64,000 bases of DNA from JABDMD01 sp965203475 (GTDB lineage Bacteria; Pseudomonadota; Gammaproteobacteria; UBA4575). Both the position numbers and the translations under genes were made by a program. This document shows, piece by piece, positions 24,581 to 32,949 of this stretch. The first letter of the stretch is position 1; every line of letters starts with the position of its first letter. The DNA is taken from assembly GCA_965203475.1 (NCBI GenBank), contig OZ241890.1:62001-126000 (forward strand). The letters run 5' to 3'. The notes under the pieces were generated by a model that was not told the DNA's origin, did no database searches, and saw nothing but the letters and a program-made list of their open reading frames with translations.

Positions 24581-24894
24581 CGAAATATTCCTGAAAATAT
24601 TTGTTATGTGTTGTTAGAAATAGAGGAACGTAAAACGTATATTGTTATTTCATTAATTATCTCGCAATCTAGAATTCCATGAAACTTAATTAATGAAATT
24701 CAGCGAAATTGCTTAGATTTTTAACATCTATTTCAGTGTTTTCTAATATTGATCATTTAAAGTCCATAAATTTGCGCTAGAGTTATCTTCTAACATATCT
24801 TTGTAATAAGTTTTGTGTATCTCGGTCTACTTGGCAACAATAACTCGCTCATCCAATGTGAATGCAATAATAATCAAACCTTAGGGAAACAATC
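24581..24894. other. Divergent intergenic region without a recognisable gene
   Basis: These 314 AT-rich bases separate the leftward glutamate-synthase-like gene from the rightward acetolactate-synthase-like gene. They must contain both promoters. I see no ORF, RNA gene, hairpin terminator or clear operator. Short direct echoes such as TTAATTAATGAAATT near 24670-24705 are the only structure noticed. Confidence 0.5.
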
Positions 24895-26547
24895 ATGAAA
24901 GCATCTGATCTCTTTGTTAAATGTTTGGAAGAAGAAAACATCGAATATATTTTTGGTGTTCCCGGTGAAGAGAATGCCGATTTTATGATGTCTTTGGAAA
25001 ACACGGACAAAATAAAATTTGTCCTTACACGGCATGAACAGGGAGCTGCTTTCATGGCAGAAATTTACGGCCGTTTAACTGGTAACCCTGCGGGTTGTCT
25101 AGGGACATTAGGACCGGGTGCGACTAATTTAATTACCGGTGTTGCAGATTCGAATATGGATCGGGCTCCCATGTTGGTATTTACCGGGCAAGGTTCTACC
25201 ATGCGACTGCATAAAGAGTCTCATCAAATTATGGATGTGGTGAAAATGTTTGAGCCAGTAACCAAGTGGGCTACTACTGTGTTACATCCTGACACCATTC
25301 CTGAAATTGTACGCAAAGCCGTACGCATTTCTCGTTCTGCAAAACCTGGGGCTGTGCACATTGAGCTTCCAGAAGACATAGCCAAAGAACAAACCGATGC
25401 GAAACCAATAAATCCGCAACGTTTTATGCGATCTGTTCCAGATGAAACGGTTATTGATAATGCTTTCGAAATGATTGCGCAAAGCAAACGCCCTATCATT
25501 TTAGCAGGGAATGGTTGTGTGCGTATGCATGCGGCCAAACAACTACGCAAGTTTTGCGAATTAACAAATATTGGTGTGATGAGTACTTTTATGGCGAAAG
25601 GTGTGGTTGATAAAGATTCTGATCATTGTTTATTTACCATCGGCTTAGGTACACGGGATCGCATGTCTGTTTTAATTGATGAAGCTGATTTAGTTATTAC
25701 TTTAGGCTTTGACATGGTCGAGTACCATCCAAAACTTTGGAATCCTAATTGTGACAAAACCATTATTCATGCAGATATGTTAGCAGCTGAGATTGATAAA
25801 AATTACCACCCGCAAATAGAATTAATCGGCGATGTTAATCATACGCTTGAAGAATTAAATTTACGTGCCAAAGCGCGCGCTAAATTTTATTTTGATTCGG
25901 CACATCAGAAACAAGTGCGTGAAGAAATGGCTGAGGATATTGCCGAGCATAAAAATGACGATACAAATGGTTGCATACGTCCACAAAAAGCCATTTGGGA
26001 TGCACGTGAAGTTTTAGGACCAGAAGATATTGTCTTATCGGATGTCGGTGCACATAAAATGTGGATTGCACGTTACTACCATTGTCATGAGCCCAATACG
26101 TGTTTAATTCCCAATGGTTTTTGTTCCATGGGCTTTGCGCTTCCCGGTGCTATTGCAGCAAGTTTGGTGTATCCGAATAAACGTATCTTAGGTATTGCCG
26201 GTGATGCCGGTTTTATGATGAATGTGCAAGAGATGGAAACCGCTAAACGATTAAACAGCAATATCGTTATTATGGTTTGGGAAGACAAGGAATATGGCTT
26301 GATTGCATGGAAACAACAAGCGGAGTTTGGCAAGCATACGGATCTTACATTTGATAATCCGGATTGGAAAATGTTAGCCAAGTCTTTTGGTTGGAATGGG
26401 CACTTTGTAGTAAATAGTAAAGATTTAAAAAATACGTTAGAGCAGGCGTTTAGTGAAACAGGACCAAGCTTGGTTGTGGTACCTATCGATTACGCTGAAA
26501 ACATGAAACTCACAAAACGCCTGGGTGAGTTAACGCATCCAATTTAG
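24895..26547 (+). CDS. Acetolactate-synthase-like thiamine-diphosphate enzyme
   Basis: The 550-aa protein has the three domains of ThDP enzymes. The N-terminal part shows YIFGVPGEEN and the catalytic Glu in LTRHEQGAAFMAE (about residue 50). The C-terminal cofactor motif is GDAGFMMNVQEMETAKRLN. It resembles catabolic acetolactate synthase and related large subunits, and no regulatory small subunit is present. It is not in an ilv operon. The next gene is an aldehyde dehydrogenase, so the pair may make and oxidise an aldehyde or acyloin. Substrate assignment is open: acetolactate synthase, a decarboxylase or an oxalyl/benzoylformate-like enzyme remain possible, with the first most similar. Confidence 0.8.
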   Translation: MKASDLFVKCLEEENIEYIFGVPGEENADFMMSLENTDKIKFVLTRHEQGAAFMAEIYGRLTGNPAGCLGTLGPGATNLITGVADSNMDRAPMLVFTGQGSTMRLHKESHQIMDVVKMFEPVTKWATTVLHPDTIPEIVRKAVRISRSAKPGAVHIELPEDIAKEQTDAKPINPQRFMRSVPDETVIDNAFEMIAQSKRPIILAGNGCVRMHAAKQLRKFCELTNIGVMSTFMAKGVVDKDSDHCLFTIGLGTRDRMSVLIDEADLVITLGFDMVEYHPKLWNPNCDKTIIHADMLAAEIDKNYHPQIELIGDVNHTLEELNLRAKARAKFYFDSAHQKQVREEMAEDIAEHKNDDTNGCIRPQKAIWDAREVLGPEDIVLSDVGAHKMWIARYYHCHEPNTCLIPNGFCSMGFALPGAIAASLVYPNKRILGIAGDAGFMMNVQEMETAKRLNSNIVIMVWEDKEYGLIAWKQQAEFGKHTDLTFDNPDWKMLAKSFGWNGHFVVNSKDLKNTLEQAFSETGPSLVVVPIDYAENMKLTKRLGELTHPI

Positions 26548-26556
26548 GGACATACC

Positions 26557-27996
26557 ATGAGTAAAAAATATTCATTAATGCTGCATGCTGCAAAAAATGC
26601 CGCAGGTATGCTTGAGGTGGTTGCGCCTTTCGATCAATCAATTATTGCAGAAGTTGAGACTGCAAATGCAAAACATGTTGATCAGGCGCTAAAGACTGCT
26701 TACGACTTATATCAAGATAAACATAATTGGTTGCCATTACATCGACGCATAGAAATTCTAGAAGACACTGCACGTATCATGCGTGACGAACAAGATTTTT
26801 TAGCGATGGAAGCGGCACGAGAAGGAGGCAAACCATTAATAGATTCCAAAGTAGAAGTGGCGCGTGCTATTGATGGAATTCATTTATGTATCGAGAATTT
26901 AAAAACCCATCAAGGGGATGTGATACCGATGGGAATGGCGGCATCTTCCATAAATCGTACGGCTTTTACACAAAAAGAACCCATAGGAGTTGTTATTGCA
27001 GTAAGTGCGTTTAACCACCCGCTAAATTTAATCGTACATCAAGTGGCTGCAGCGGTTGCAGTGGGGTGTCCGGTGATCGTTAAACCTGCCGAAGACACGC
27101 CACTTTCCTGTTTGCATTTTGTTGATATTTTATGGCGTGCCGGATTAGCGTCAGAATGGTGTCAGGCCATCATTCCAGAATCTTTAGAGGTTGCAGAAAA
27201 GCTTGTGACCGATGAACGTGTGGGTTTCTTTACGTTTATTGGCAGTGCGCGCGTTGGTTGGATGTTGCGTTCCAAGTTAGCGCCTGGTGTACGCTGTGCT
27301 TTGGAGCATGGAGGTGCAGCACCCGTAATACTTGCAGAAGATTCAGATGTCGAACGCGCCGTGCAGAAATTAGGTAAAGGTGGGTTTTATCATGCCGGTC
27401 AAGTGTGTGTATCGGTACAGCGTGTGTTTGTACATACTTCTTTAATCAATACATTCATTGAACAGCTTTCAAGCTATGCAAAGCAACAAATTACTGGAGA
27501 CCCAACCAATCAAGAAACAGATGTTGGGCCTTTAATTCGGCCAGCAGAAGTAGAACGCATACATGGCTGGGTGACAGAAGCCATTAACGAAGGTGCAACT
27601 TGTATCACGGGTGGAAATACGATTAGCGAAACCTGTTATGAATGCACGGTTTTAGCGCGGCCATCTTTGAATAGTAAAGTGAGTACTGCGGAAATTTTTG
27701 GACCAGTAGTATGTGTATATGAATATGATGATTTAGATGTAGCAATCACACAGGCCAACGCCTTACCGTTTTCTTTTCAGGCTTCTGTATTTACCAATAA
27801 CATAGATACAGCGATGCGTGTGTATAAGCATATCAATGCGTCGGCTGTAATGTTAAACGATCACACTGCATTTCGTGTAGATGGCATGCCGTTTGCTGGT
27901 TTGAGGCAATCAGGTTTGGGTGTGGGTGGAATTCCTTACACAATGGAAGACATGCAGGTAGATAAAATGTTAGTTATCAATTCGCCTGAACTTTGA
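26557..27996 (+). CDS. NAD(P)-dependent aldehyde dehydrogenase
   Basis: The 479-aa protein is of usual ALDH length. It has the catalytic Cys in KGGFYHAGQVCVSVQRVF (near residue 285), the general-base Glu in ALEHGGAAPVI, the Asn of AVSAFNHPLNLIVH and the C-terminal PFAGLRQSGLG. The family oxidises aldehydes to acids, or to acyl-CoA in some branches. The EHGG in place of the common ELGG suggests a less-studied subgroup. It starts 9 bases after the ThDP enzyme and is surely in the same operon, so it probably uses that enzyme's product. Confidence 0.9.
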   Translation: MSKKYSLMLHAAKNAAGMLEVVAPFDQSIIAEVETANAKHVDQALKTAYDLYQDKHNWLPLHRRIEILEDTARIMRDEQDFLAMEAAREGGKPLIDSKVEVARAIDGIHLCIENLKTHQGDVIPMGMAASSINRTAFTQKEPIGVVIAVSAFNHPLNLIVHQVAAAVAVGCPVIVKPAEDTPLSCLHFVDILWRAGLASEWCQAIIPESLEVAEKLVTDERVGFFTFIGSARVGWMLRSKLAPGVRCALEHGGAAPVILAEDSDVERAVQKLGKGGFYHAGQVCVSVQRVFVHTSLINTFIEQLSSYAKQQITGDPTNQETDVGPLIRPAEVERIHGWVTEAINEGATCITGGNTISETCYECTVLARPSLNSKVSTAEIFGPVVCVYEYDDLDVAITQANALPFSFQASVFTNNIDTAMRVYKHINASAVMLNDHTAFRVDGMPFAGLRQSGLGVGGIPYTMEDMQVDKMLVINSPEL

Positions 27997-28020
27997 TTCT
28001 GTTCATTTAATTTCATTTCA

Positions 28021-29619
28021 ATGGACAATGCACACATCATAATTATAGGTGGTGGGTTTGCTGGCGCATTTGCAGCTAAACAAATAAGAAAACGATTACC
28101 AAAATCAGTTTCGATTGAGCTAATTAATTGCACCAACTATTTTGTATTCCAACCGTTATTGCCAGAAGTGGTAGCGGGAACTTTGCGTGCATCTGATACT
28201 GTAACGCCGTTACGTTTAATGTTGCCAAACGTGAAAGTGCGTATGGCTGAAGTATTCAATATCAATTTTGAAACTCAACTGGTTCATATCGTGCAGGGTT
28301 CAAAACGTATCCCGCAAAAGATTGCATATGACCATTTAGTGTTGGCAATGGGGCAGCAGGCCAATTTGTCTTTTTTACAAGGCTTTGAAGAACATAGCTT
28401 TGCTTTGAAAAATATTGCAGATGCCTATGCCTTGCGAAGCCATATTCTGCAACAATTAGAACATGCCGATATCACAGAAAATCCAAAACTTAAAAAGCGC
28501 TTGCTTACATTTGTTATCGCCGGTGCTGGATTCTCTGGAGTAGAAACTATTGGTGAAATGATGGAGATGATGGATAAGACATTAAAATACTATCCAAATA
28601 TTTCAAAAAATGAATTGAACTGTATTTTGATAGATCGCGGAGAGCGCATTCTTCCTGAGCTCACACAGAAGCTATCAGAATATGCACACAAAAAATTAAT
28701 CAGTCGTGGCGTTAGTATTTTGCTAAAAACCTCGATTAATTCTATGACAGCTAAGTCTGTATTTCTTGATAATGGTGAATGCATTCAAACTGGCACTTTA
28801 GTTTCCACAGTGGGGAATGGACCAACAGATTTGACGAAATCTCTTGATTTGAATTTAAAGTGGGGAAAAATTCAAACCGATACACACTTACGTGTGAACG
28901 ACACAAAAAATATTTGGGCCCTAGGTGATGCCGCCGTTATTCCCTTTGATAAGCAAAAATATGCACCCCCCACTGCACAGTTTGCAGTGCGTGAAGCTGT
29001 ATGTTTGGCTAAAAATATTCGGGCGACAATTAAAGGTCAATCATTACATTCATTTTTTTATAAGCCCAAAGGACAGATGGCTTCGATTGGTAATCATAAA
29101 GCAGTTGCTGAAATGTTGGGGGTGCGCATTTCAGGTTTATTTGCTTGGTTACTTTGGAGAACATTCTATATTGGTATGATGCCTACATTGGCTGGAAAAA
29201 TACGAATTGCATTTAGTTGGACACTGGACCTCATTGTGCGCCGCAACATCGTGCAAATCTATAATGAGAATCATCATGCTACTTGCCGTTATGCCTATTA
29301 CGCGAAAGGCGATGTGTTATTCAGACCGGGACAATTAATTGATGGATTTTATACGGTAGTCAGTGGAAAACTGGAATCTAGAACAGTATCAGATTCAGGA
29401 AATTTTGTGCGCGTACTTCATCCTGGCGATCACTGGGGAGAGAGAACGATTAATCATAACTATGAGACGGTAAGCACTTTAACTGCACTAGAAGAAACTA
29501 AAGTATTAATTTTAGGTCGCGAAATATTTACCAAACTACAACAATCACTCCCTTTATTTAACGAAAGTTTAGACAGTATCGATGAGGATAACTATCCACA
29601 ACCATTACGCAAAGAATAG
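28021..29619 (+). CDS. NDH-2-like FAD oxidoreductase fused to a cyclic-nucleotide-binding-like domain
   Basis: The 532-aa protein has two Rossmann motifs, IIIIGGGFAGAFAAK at the N-terminus for FAD and FVIAGAGFSGVETIGE near residue 166 for NAD(P)H. The type II NADH dehydrogenase motif WALGDAAVIP near residue 300 is also present. After a membrane-binding-like helical region (FAWLLWRTFYIGMMPTLAGK) comes a C-terminal cNMP-binding-type barrel from about residue 425 (AKGDVLFRPGQLIDGFYTVVSGKLE and HPGDHWGERT). It should pass electrons from NADH to quinone at the membrane, perhaps gated by a small ligand. It sits between the ThDP/ALDH pair and malic enzyme, all in one direction. Confidence 0.87.
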   Translation: MDNAHIIIIGGGFAGAFAAKQIRKRLPKSVSIELINCTNYFVFQPLLPEVVAGTLRASDTVTPLRLMLPNVKVRMAEVFNINFETQLVHIVQGSKRIPQKIAYDHLVLAMGQQANLSFLQGFEEHSFALKNIADAYALRSHILQQLEHADITENPKLKKRLLTFVIAGAGFSGVETIGEMMEMMDKTLKYYPNISKNELNCILIDRGERILPELTQKLSEYAHKKLISRGVSILLKTSINSMTAKSVFLDNGECIQTGTLVSTVGNGPTDLTKSLDLNLKWGKIQTDTHLRVNDTKNIWALGDAAVIPFDKQKYAPPTAQFAVREAVCLAKNIRATIKGQSLHSFFYKPKGQMASIGNHKAVAEMLGVRISGLFAWLLWRTFYIGMMPTLAGKIRIAFSWTLDLIVRRNIVQIYNENHHATCRYAYYAKGDVLFRPGQLIDGFYTVVSGKLESRTVSDSGNFVRVLHPGDHWGERTINHNYETVSTLTALEETKVLILGREIFTKLQQSLPLFNESLDSIDEDNYPQPLRKE

Positions 29620-29648
29620 AACAATCAACTTAAATTTAACTAAAAAAT

Positions 29649-31265
29649 ATGAATAATGAAACTACAACAGGTTTTGATGTGCTATTAAACCCAGCATTAA
29701 ACAAAGGCACAGCCTTTACAGAAAAAGAACGTGATCTTTACAAGTTGAGAGGATTACTACCACCAGGGATATCTAATCCTGATGTTCAATTAAATCGTTC
29801 TTTGGAAAATATGCGGCGGAAAGAGTCCGATATTGAGCGTTATATATTTTTATCGGCTTTACAAAACAGAAATGAGCGACTGTTCTATCGTGCTATATCT
29901 GAGCACATCGAGGAGATCATGCCATTAATTTATACACCGACTGTAGGGCAGGCGTGTAAAGAATTTGCACATATATTTAGACAACCGAAAGGGATATATA
30001 TAACTGCTCAAGATAAGGGACAGGTAGCAGAGATTTTAAGCAACTGGCCGGAACAAGATGTGCGTGTGATTGTTGTGACGGATGGTGAACGTATATTAGG
30101 GTTAGGAGATCTGGGTGCAAATGGTATGGGAATCCCTATTGGAAAACTCGCCTTATATGTAGCTTGTGCTGGTATACAGCCTGAGCAATGTTTGCCTATT
30201 ATGCTAGATGTGGGTACCAACAATGAAGAACTACTCAATGATCCACTGTATTTGGGAATTAAACAACATCGATTACACGGAAATGAATACGATGCATTAG
30301 TGGAAGAGTTTGTTCAGTCTGTGCAAATAAAATTTCCAAGAGCATTAATTCAGTTTGAAGATTTCTTAACTCCCAATGCATATCGCTTGTTAAATACTTA
30401 CCGGGAAAAAGTATTATGTTTTAACGATGATATTCAAGGTACGGCTGGTGTGTCACTTGCCGGAGTGTATGCTTCAACTCGTATTTCTGGAGTTAATTTT
30501 TCCGATATACGTATTATGTTTTTAGGTGCAGGTTCTGCTGCTACAGGTATTGCAGATTTAATCTCGGTTGCACTAGAGCGTGAGGGGCTCAGCGAAGATG
30601 TGGCACGACAAAGACTGTGGTTTGTAGATCTTAATGGATTAGTAGTTAAGAGCCGCCAAGATTTGTTACCACATAATGAGCCCTATGCGCATGAACATGC
30701 TCAACTTGATTTCATTTCTGCTATAAAAGAAATCAAACCTCATGTACTCATTGGTGCAACTGGATTTCCTGGTACGTTTACACAAGAAGCGGTAGAACTC
30801 ATGGCTGCTATCAATGAACGGCCTGCTTTGTTTGCATTGTCTAATCCAACTTCTCGTGCTGAGTGTACAGCGGAGCAAGCCTATAGCTGGACACAGGGTA
30901 GAGCAATCTTTACCAGTGGCAGTCCTTTTGGTGTTGTGGACTATGAAGGAACTACTTTTACTCCAGGGCAGGGGAACAACGCTTATATTTTCCCGGGAGT
31001 TGGTTTGGGCGCGATTATTTGTGAAGCAAGGTGTATTACAGAAGATATGTTTTTAGCGGCTGCTAAAAAATTAGCCGCATTAGTTACCGCAGAACATCTC
31101 GCCAAGGGATCCATATATCCCCCATTAAACGATATACGATGTGTGTCTTGGCAGATTGCACTAGCTGTGGCTGAGAAAGCCTATGAGCAAGGAGTCGCAC
31201 AACTTGAACGGCCAGAAAATTTAGAACAGCAAATTAAAAACTATATGTACGATCCAAGCTACTAA
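29649..31265 (+). CDS. maeA: NAD-dependent malic enzyme
   Basis: The 538-aa protein is of the long malic enzyme type. It shows PLIYTPTVGQACKEF with the catalytic Tyr, RILGLGDLGANGMGIPIGKLALY, the metal-binding FEDF...CFNDDIQGTAG and the Rossmann FLGAGSAATGIADL. It decarboxylates malate to pyruvate with NAD. Pyruvate would feed the acetolactate-synthase-like enzyme at the head of the same gene run, giving a plausible malate to pyruvate to acetolactate or aldehyde route. It ends 15 bases before a strong two-way terminator. Confidence 0.93.
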   Translation: MNNETTTGFDVLLNPALNKGTAFTEKERDLYKLRGLLPPGISNPDVQLNRSLENMRRKESDIERYIFLSALQNRNERLFYRAISEHIEEIMPLIYTPTVGQACKEFAHIFRQPKGIYITAQDKGQVAEILSNWPEQDVRVIVVTDGERILGLGDLGANGMGIPIGKLALYVACAGIQPEQCLPIMLDVGTNNEELLNDPLYLGIKQHRLHGNEYDALVEEFVQSVQIKFPRALIQFEDFLTPNAYRLLNTYREKVLCFNDDIQGTAGVSLAGVYASTRISGVNFSDIRIMFLGAGSAATGIADLISVALEREGLSEDVARQRLWFVDLNGLVVKSRQDLLPHNEPYAHEHAQLDFISAIKEIKPHVLIGATGFPGTFTQEAVELMAAINERPALFALSNPTSRAECTAEQAYSWTQGRAIFTSGSPFGVVDYEGTTFTPGQGNNAYIFPGVGLGAIICEARCITEDMFLAAAKKLAALVTAEHLAKGSIYPPLNDIRCVSWQIALAVAEKAYEQGVAQLERPENLEQQIKNYMYDPSY

Positions 31266-31280
31266 ATTTTTGCTAATAAG

Positions 31281-31314
31281 AAAAAACGGCGAACAGATTG
31301 TTCGCCGTTTTTTT
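31281..31314. terminator. Bidirectional Rho-independent terminator
   Basis: The arms ACGGCGAACA and TGTTCGCCGT enclose a GAT loop, with A6 on one side and T7 on the other. It works in both directions: it ends the malic enzyme transcript and the convergent hvfA-like transcript. Confidence 0.95.
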
Positions 31315-31335
31315 AGTAAGCAAGTTAAGAGTAAA

Positions 31336-31716
31336 TTACTTCTCGCCGCATTTTCCTTCGCCGCACTTGCCTTCACCGCAGCTACCTTCGGCTTTATCCT
31401 TGCCTTCGCCGCATTTTCCTTCGCCGCACTTGCCTTCACCGCAGCTACCTTCGGCTTTATCCTTGCCTTCGCCACATTTTCCTTCACCACAGCTACCTTC
31501 GGCTTTATCCTTGCCTTCGCCACATTTTCCTTCGCCACACTTGCCTTCACCACAGCCACCTTCTTTATGCCCTTCAGCTACCATGTAGCCAGAAGATAGA
31601 TTGGTGATTTCAAATGGATTTTGTTCTGCATTGGCAGAGGGAAGAGTAAATGCACTTGCAGCTAATGCTGCTCCAACAGCCACCGATAATGGGCTGCGTT
31701 CTATTTTCTTTGACAT
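31336..31716 (-). CDS. hvfA: HvfA-like precursor of a copper-binding RiPP (EGxCG repeats)
   Basis: The 126-aa protein starts at the ATG preceded by CAGGAG. A signal peptide (about residues 1-30, LSVAVGAALAASAFTLPSANA) is followed by NPFEITNLSSGYMVAEG, a leader-like block typical of HvfA proteins. The core has eleven EGxCG motifs: seven EGKCG, three EGSCG and one EGGCG, interrupted three times by EGKDKA. In the Haemophilus system, HvfB (DUF692) with HvfC (DUF2063) convert EGKCG cysteines into oxazolone-thioamides that bind Cu(I), and the product is exported. Both enzymes are present at 20691-22337. Here the precursor gene stands alone. An unmodified secreted Cys-rich metal binder is the alternative. 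Confidence 0.9.
   Translation of the reverse strand: MSKKIERSPLSVAVGAALAASAFTLPSANAEQNPFEITNLSSGYMVAEGHKEGGCGEGKCGEGKCGEGKDKAEGSCGEGKCGEGKDKAEGSCGEGKCGEGKCGEGKDKAEGSCGEGKCGEGKCGEK
31339..31563 (-). repeat. Coding tandem repeats of the EGxCG core
   Basis: The core region consists of 15-bp units (GAAGGCAAGTGCGGC and variants) grouped into higher-order units by the GKDKAEGSC block. The DNA copies near the 3' end are nearly identical, so slippage or recombination probably changes the copy number between strains. Confidence 0.85.
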
Positions 31717-31915
31717 GTCATTCTCCTGTTTGTTATCCAAGGGTTATCAAAATAATGATTTAGTATTGATAAAGACCAAACTAGCTGGTTTTATCTTTCA
31801 CTGTTTATATAGGATTATCAATTATTAACAGTTACCACAGTGATTATCGGTATTAGAGCATAACTACTTAGCAAAGTTCTATGCTCATCGTCTATCTATA
31901 AAAATAGTAAATTTT

Positions 31916-32554
31916 TCATAGTTTTGCACTCTTTTGGCGATACTCACATAGGTCGATTATTGAACACTCCTGGCATTTGGGTTTGCGCGCAACACAGGTA
32001 TAGCGGCCATGCAGAATTAGCCAATGGTGGGCATGCAATTTAAATTCGTCTGGAACAAATTTTTCCAACCTCTGTTCGACATCCAATACGTTTTTGCCAG
32101 GTGCAATCCCAGTGCGATTTGAGACACGAAAGATATGAGTATCTACTGCAATCGTTGCCTGACCAAATGCATTATTGAGCACCACATTGGCTGTTTTACG
32201 GCCCACTCCAGGTAAAGTTTGTAAGGTATCTCGATCGTTTGGAATGCGTCCGCCATGTTCATCAATGAGTAGTTTGCTGGTTGCGATAACATTTTTCGCT
32301 TTGCTGTTATAAAGGCCAATCGATTTAATATAGTGCTTAAGTTTTTTTTCACCAAGCGCCAACATTTTTTTCGGCGTGTTAGCCACTTTAAATAAATCTT
32401 TGGTGGCTTTGTTTACACTTATATCAGTTGCCTGAGCCGATAACATTACGGCAACTAACAGTTCATAGTTGGATTTGTGTTTGAGTTCGGTTTCTGGGGC
32501 TGGATTTGCTTTTTTTAAGCGTCGAAAAATTTCTGTCCGTTTTTCTTTATTCAT
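31916..32554 (-). CDS. nth: Endonuclease III
   Basis: The 212-aa protein has the helix-hairpin-helix LPGVGRKTANVV with the catalytic Lys, the catalytic Asp in VDTHIFRVSNR, and the C-terminal iron-sulfur motif C-x6-C-x2-C-x5-C (CVARKPKCQECSIIDLC). It removes oxidised pyrimidines and nicks AP sites in base-excision repair. It overlaps the short rsxB gene by 4 bases and so is translationally coupled to it. nth commonly ends rsx operons, but here only the B-like gene remains. Confidence 0.96.
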   Translation of the reverse strand: MNKEKRTEIFRRLKKANPAPETELKHKSNYELLVAVMLSAQATDISVNKATKDLFKVANTPKKMLALGEKKLKHYIKSIGLYNSKAKNVIATSKLLIDEHGGRIPNDRDTLQTLPGVGRKTANVVLNNAFGQATIAVDTHIFRVSNRTGIAPGKNVLDVEQRLEKFVPDEFKLHAHHWLILHGRYTCVARKPKCQECSIIDLCEYRQKSAKL

Positions 32555-32943
32555 TGATTTAATAGTTCATGTTTCTTGCGCTCAAAGGCATCTTGTTTTT
32601 CTTGTTTTATTCTTTTTAATCTTTGTTCACGGCGCATTTTATTTTCACGGGAAATCTTTGCAAATGTATTCTTTAATTCCCGAATTTCATACGCATCTTT
32701 TTCAATACATGCAGAGTTGAATGAAAAATTTTTTTCTAAAACAATACAGTCAACCGGACAAGGTGGAATACACAATCTGCAACCTGTACAATATTGTGAA
32801 AGCACGGTGTGCATATGCTTTGATGCGCCGATGATGGCATCAAATGGGCATGCTTTTATGCAAAGTGTGCAACCGATACATTCTTCTTCAACGATACGCG
32901 CTAGATATTTTCCAGTGGGAAGAATAGTAATTTGCTCAGGCAC
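32551..32943 (-). CDS. Short RsxB/RnfB-like two-[4Fe-4S] ferredoxin
   Basis: The 130-aa protein starts at GTG. It has two classic cluster motifs, CIGCTLCIKACPFDA and CTGCRLCIPPCPVDC, at about residues 22-70, then a highly charged Lys/Arg/Glu-rich helix to the end. RnfB/RsxB normally has an N-terminal membrane anchor and an extra iron-sulfur domain before this part; both are absent. No rsxA, C, D, G or E is nearby. It likely works as a soluble ferredoxin, perhaps for the neighbouring endonuclease III cluster or another partner. It lies 6 bases after metG in the same direction. Confidence 0.85.
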   Translation of the reverse strand: MPEQITILPTGKYLARIVEEECIGCTLCIKACPFDAIIGASKHMHTVLSQYCTGCRLCIPPCPVDCIVLEKNFSFNSACIEKDAYEIRELKNTFAKISRENKMRREQRLKRIKQEKQDAFERKKHELLNQ

Positions 32944-32949
32944 GAAACT

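Noticed and set aside
31339..31563. Short regular repeats as a possible CRISPR array
   Set aside because: Units are 15 bp in-frame codon repeats without unique spacers.
31270..31599. Plus-strand open frames with repeated AAFSFAALAFTAATFG or PSPHFPSPQL patterns
   Set aside because: They are antisense shadows of the Cys/Gly/Lys repeat core of the HvfA-like gene, which has a ribosome binding site and a signal peptide on the other strand.
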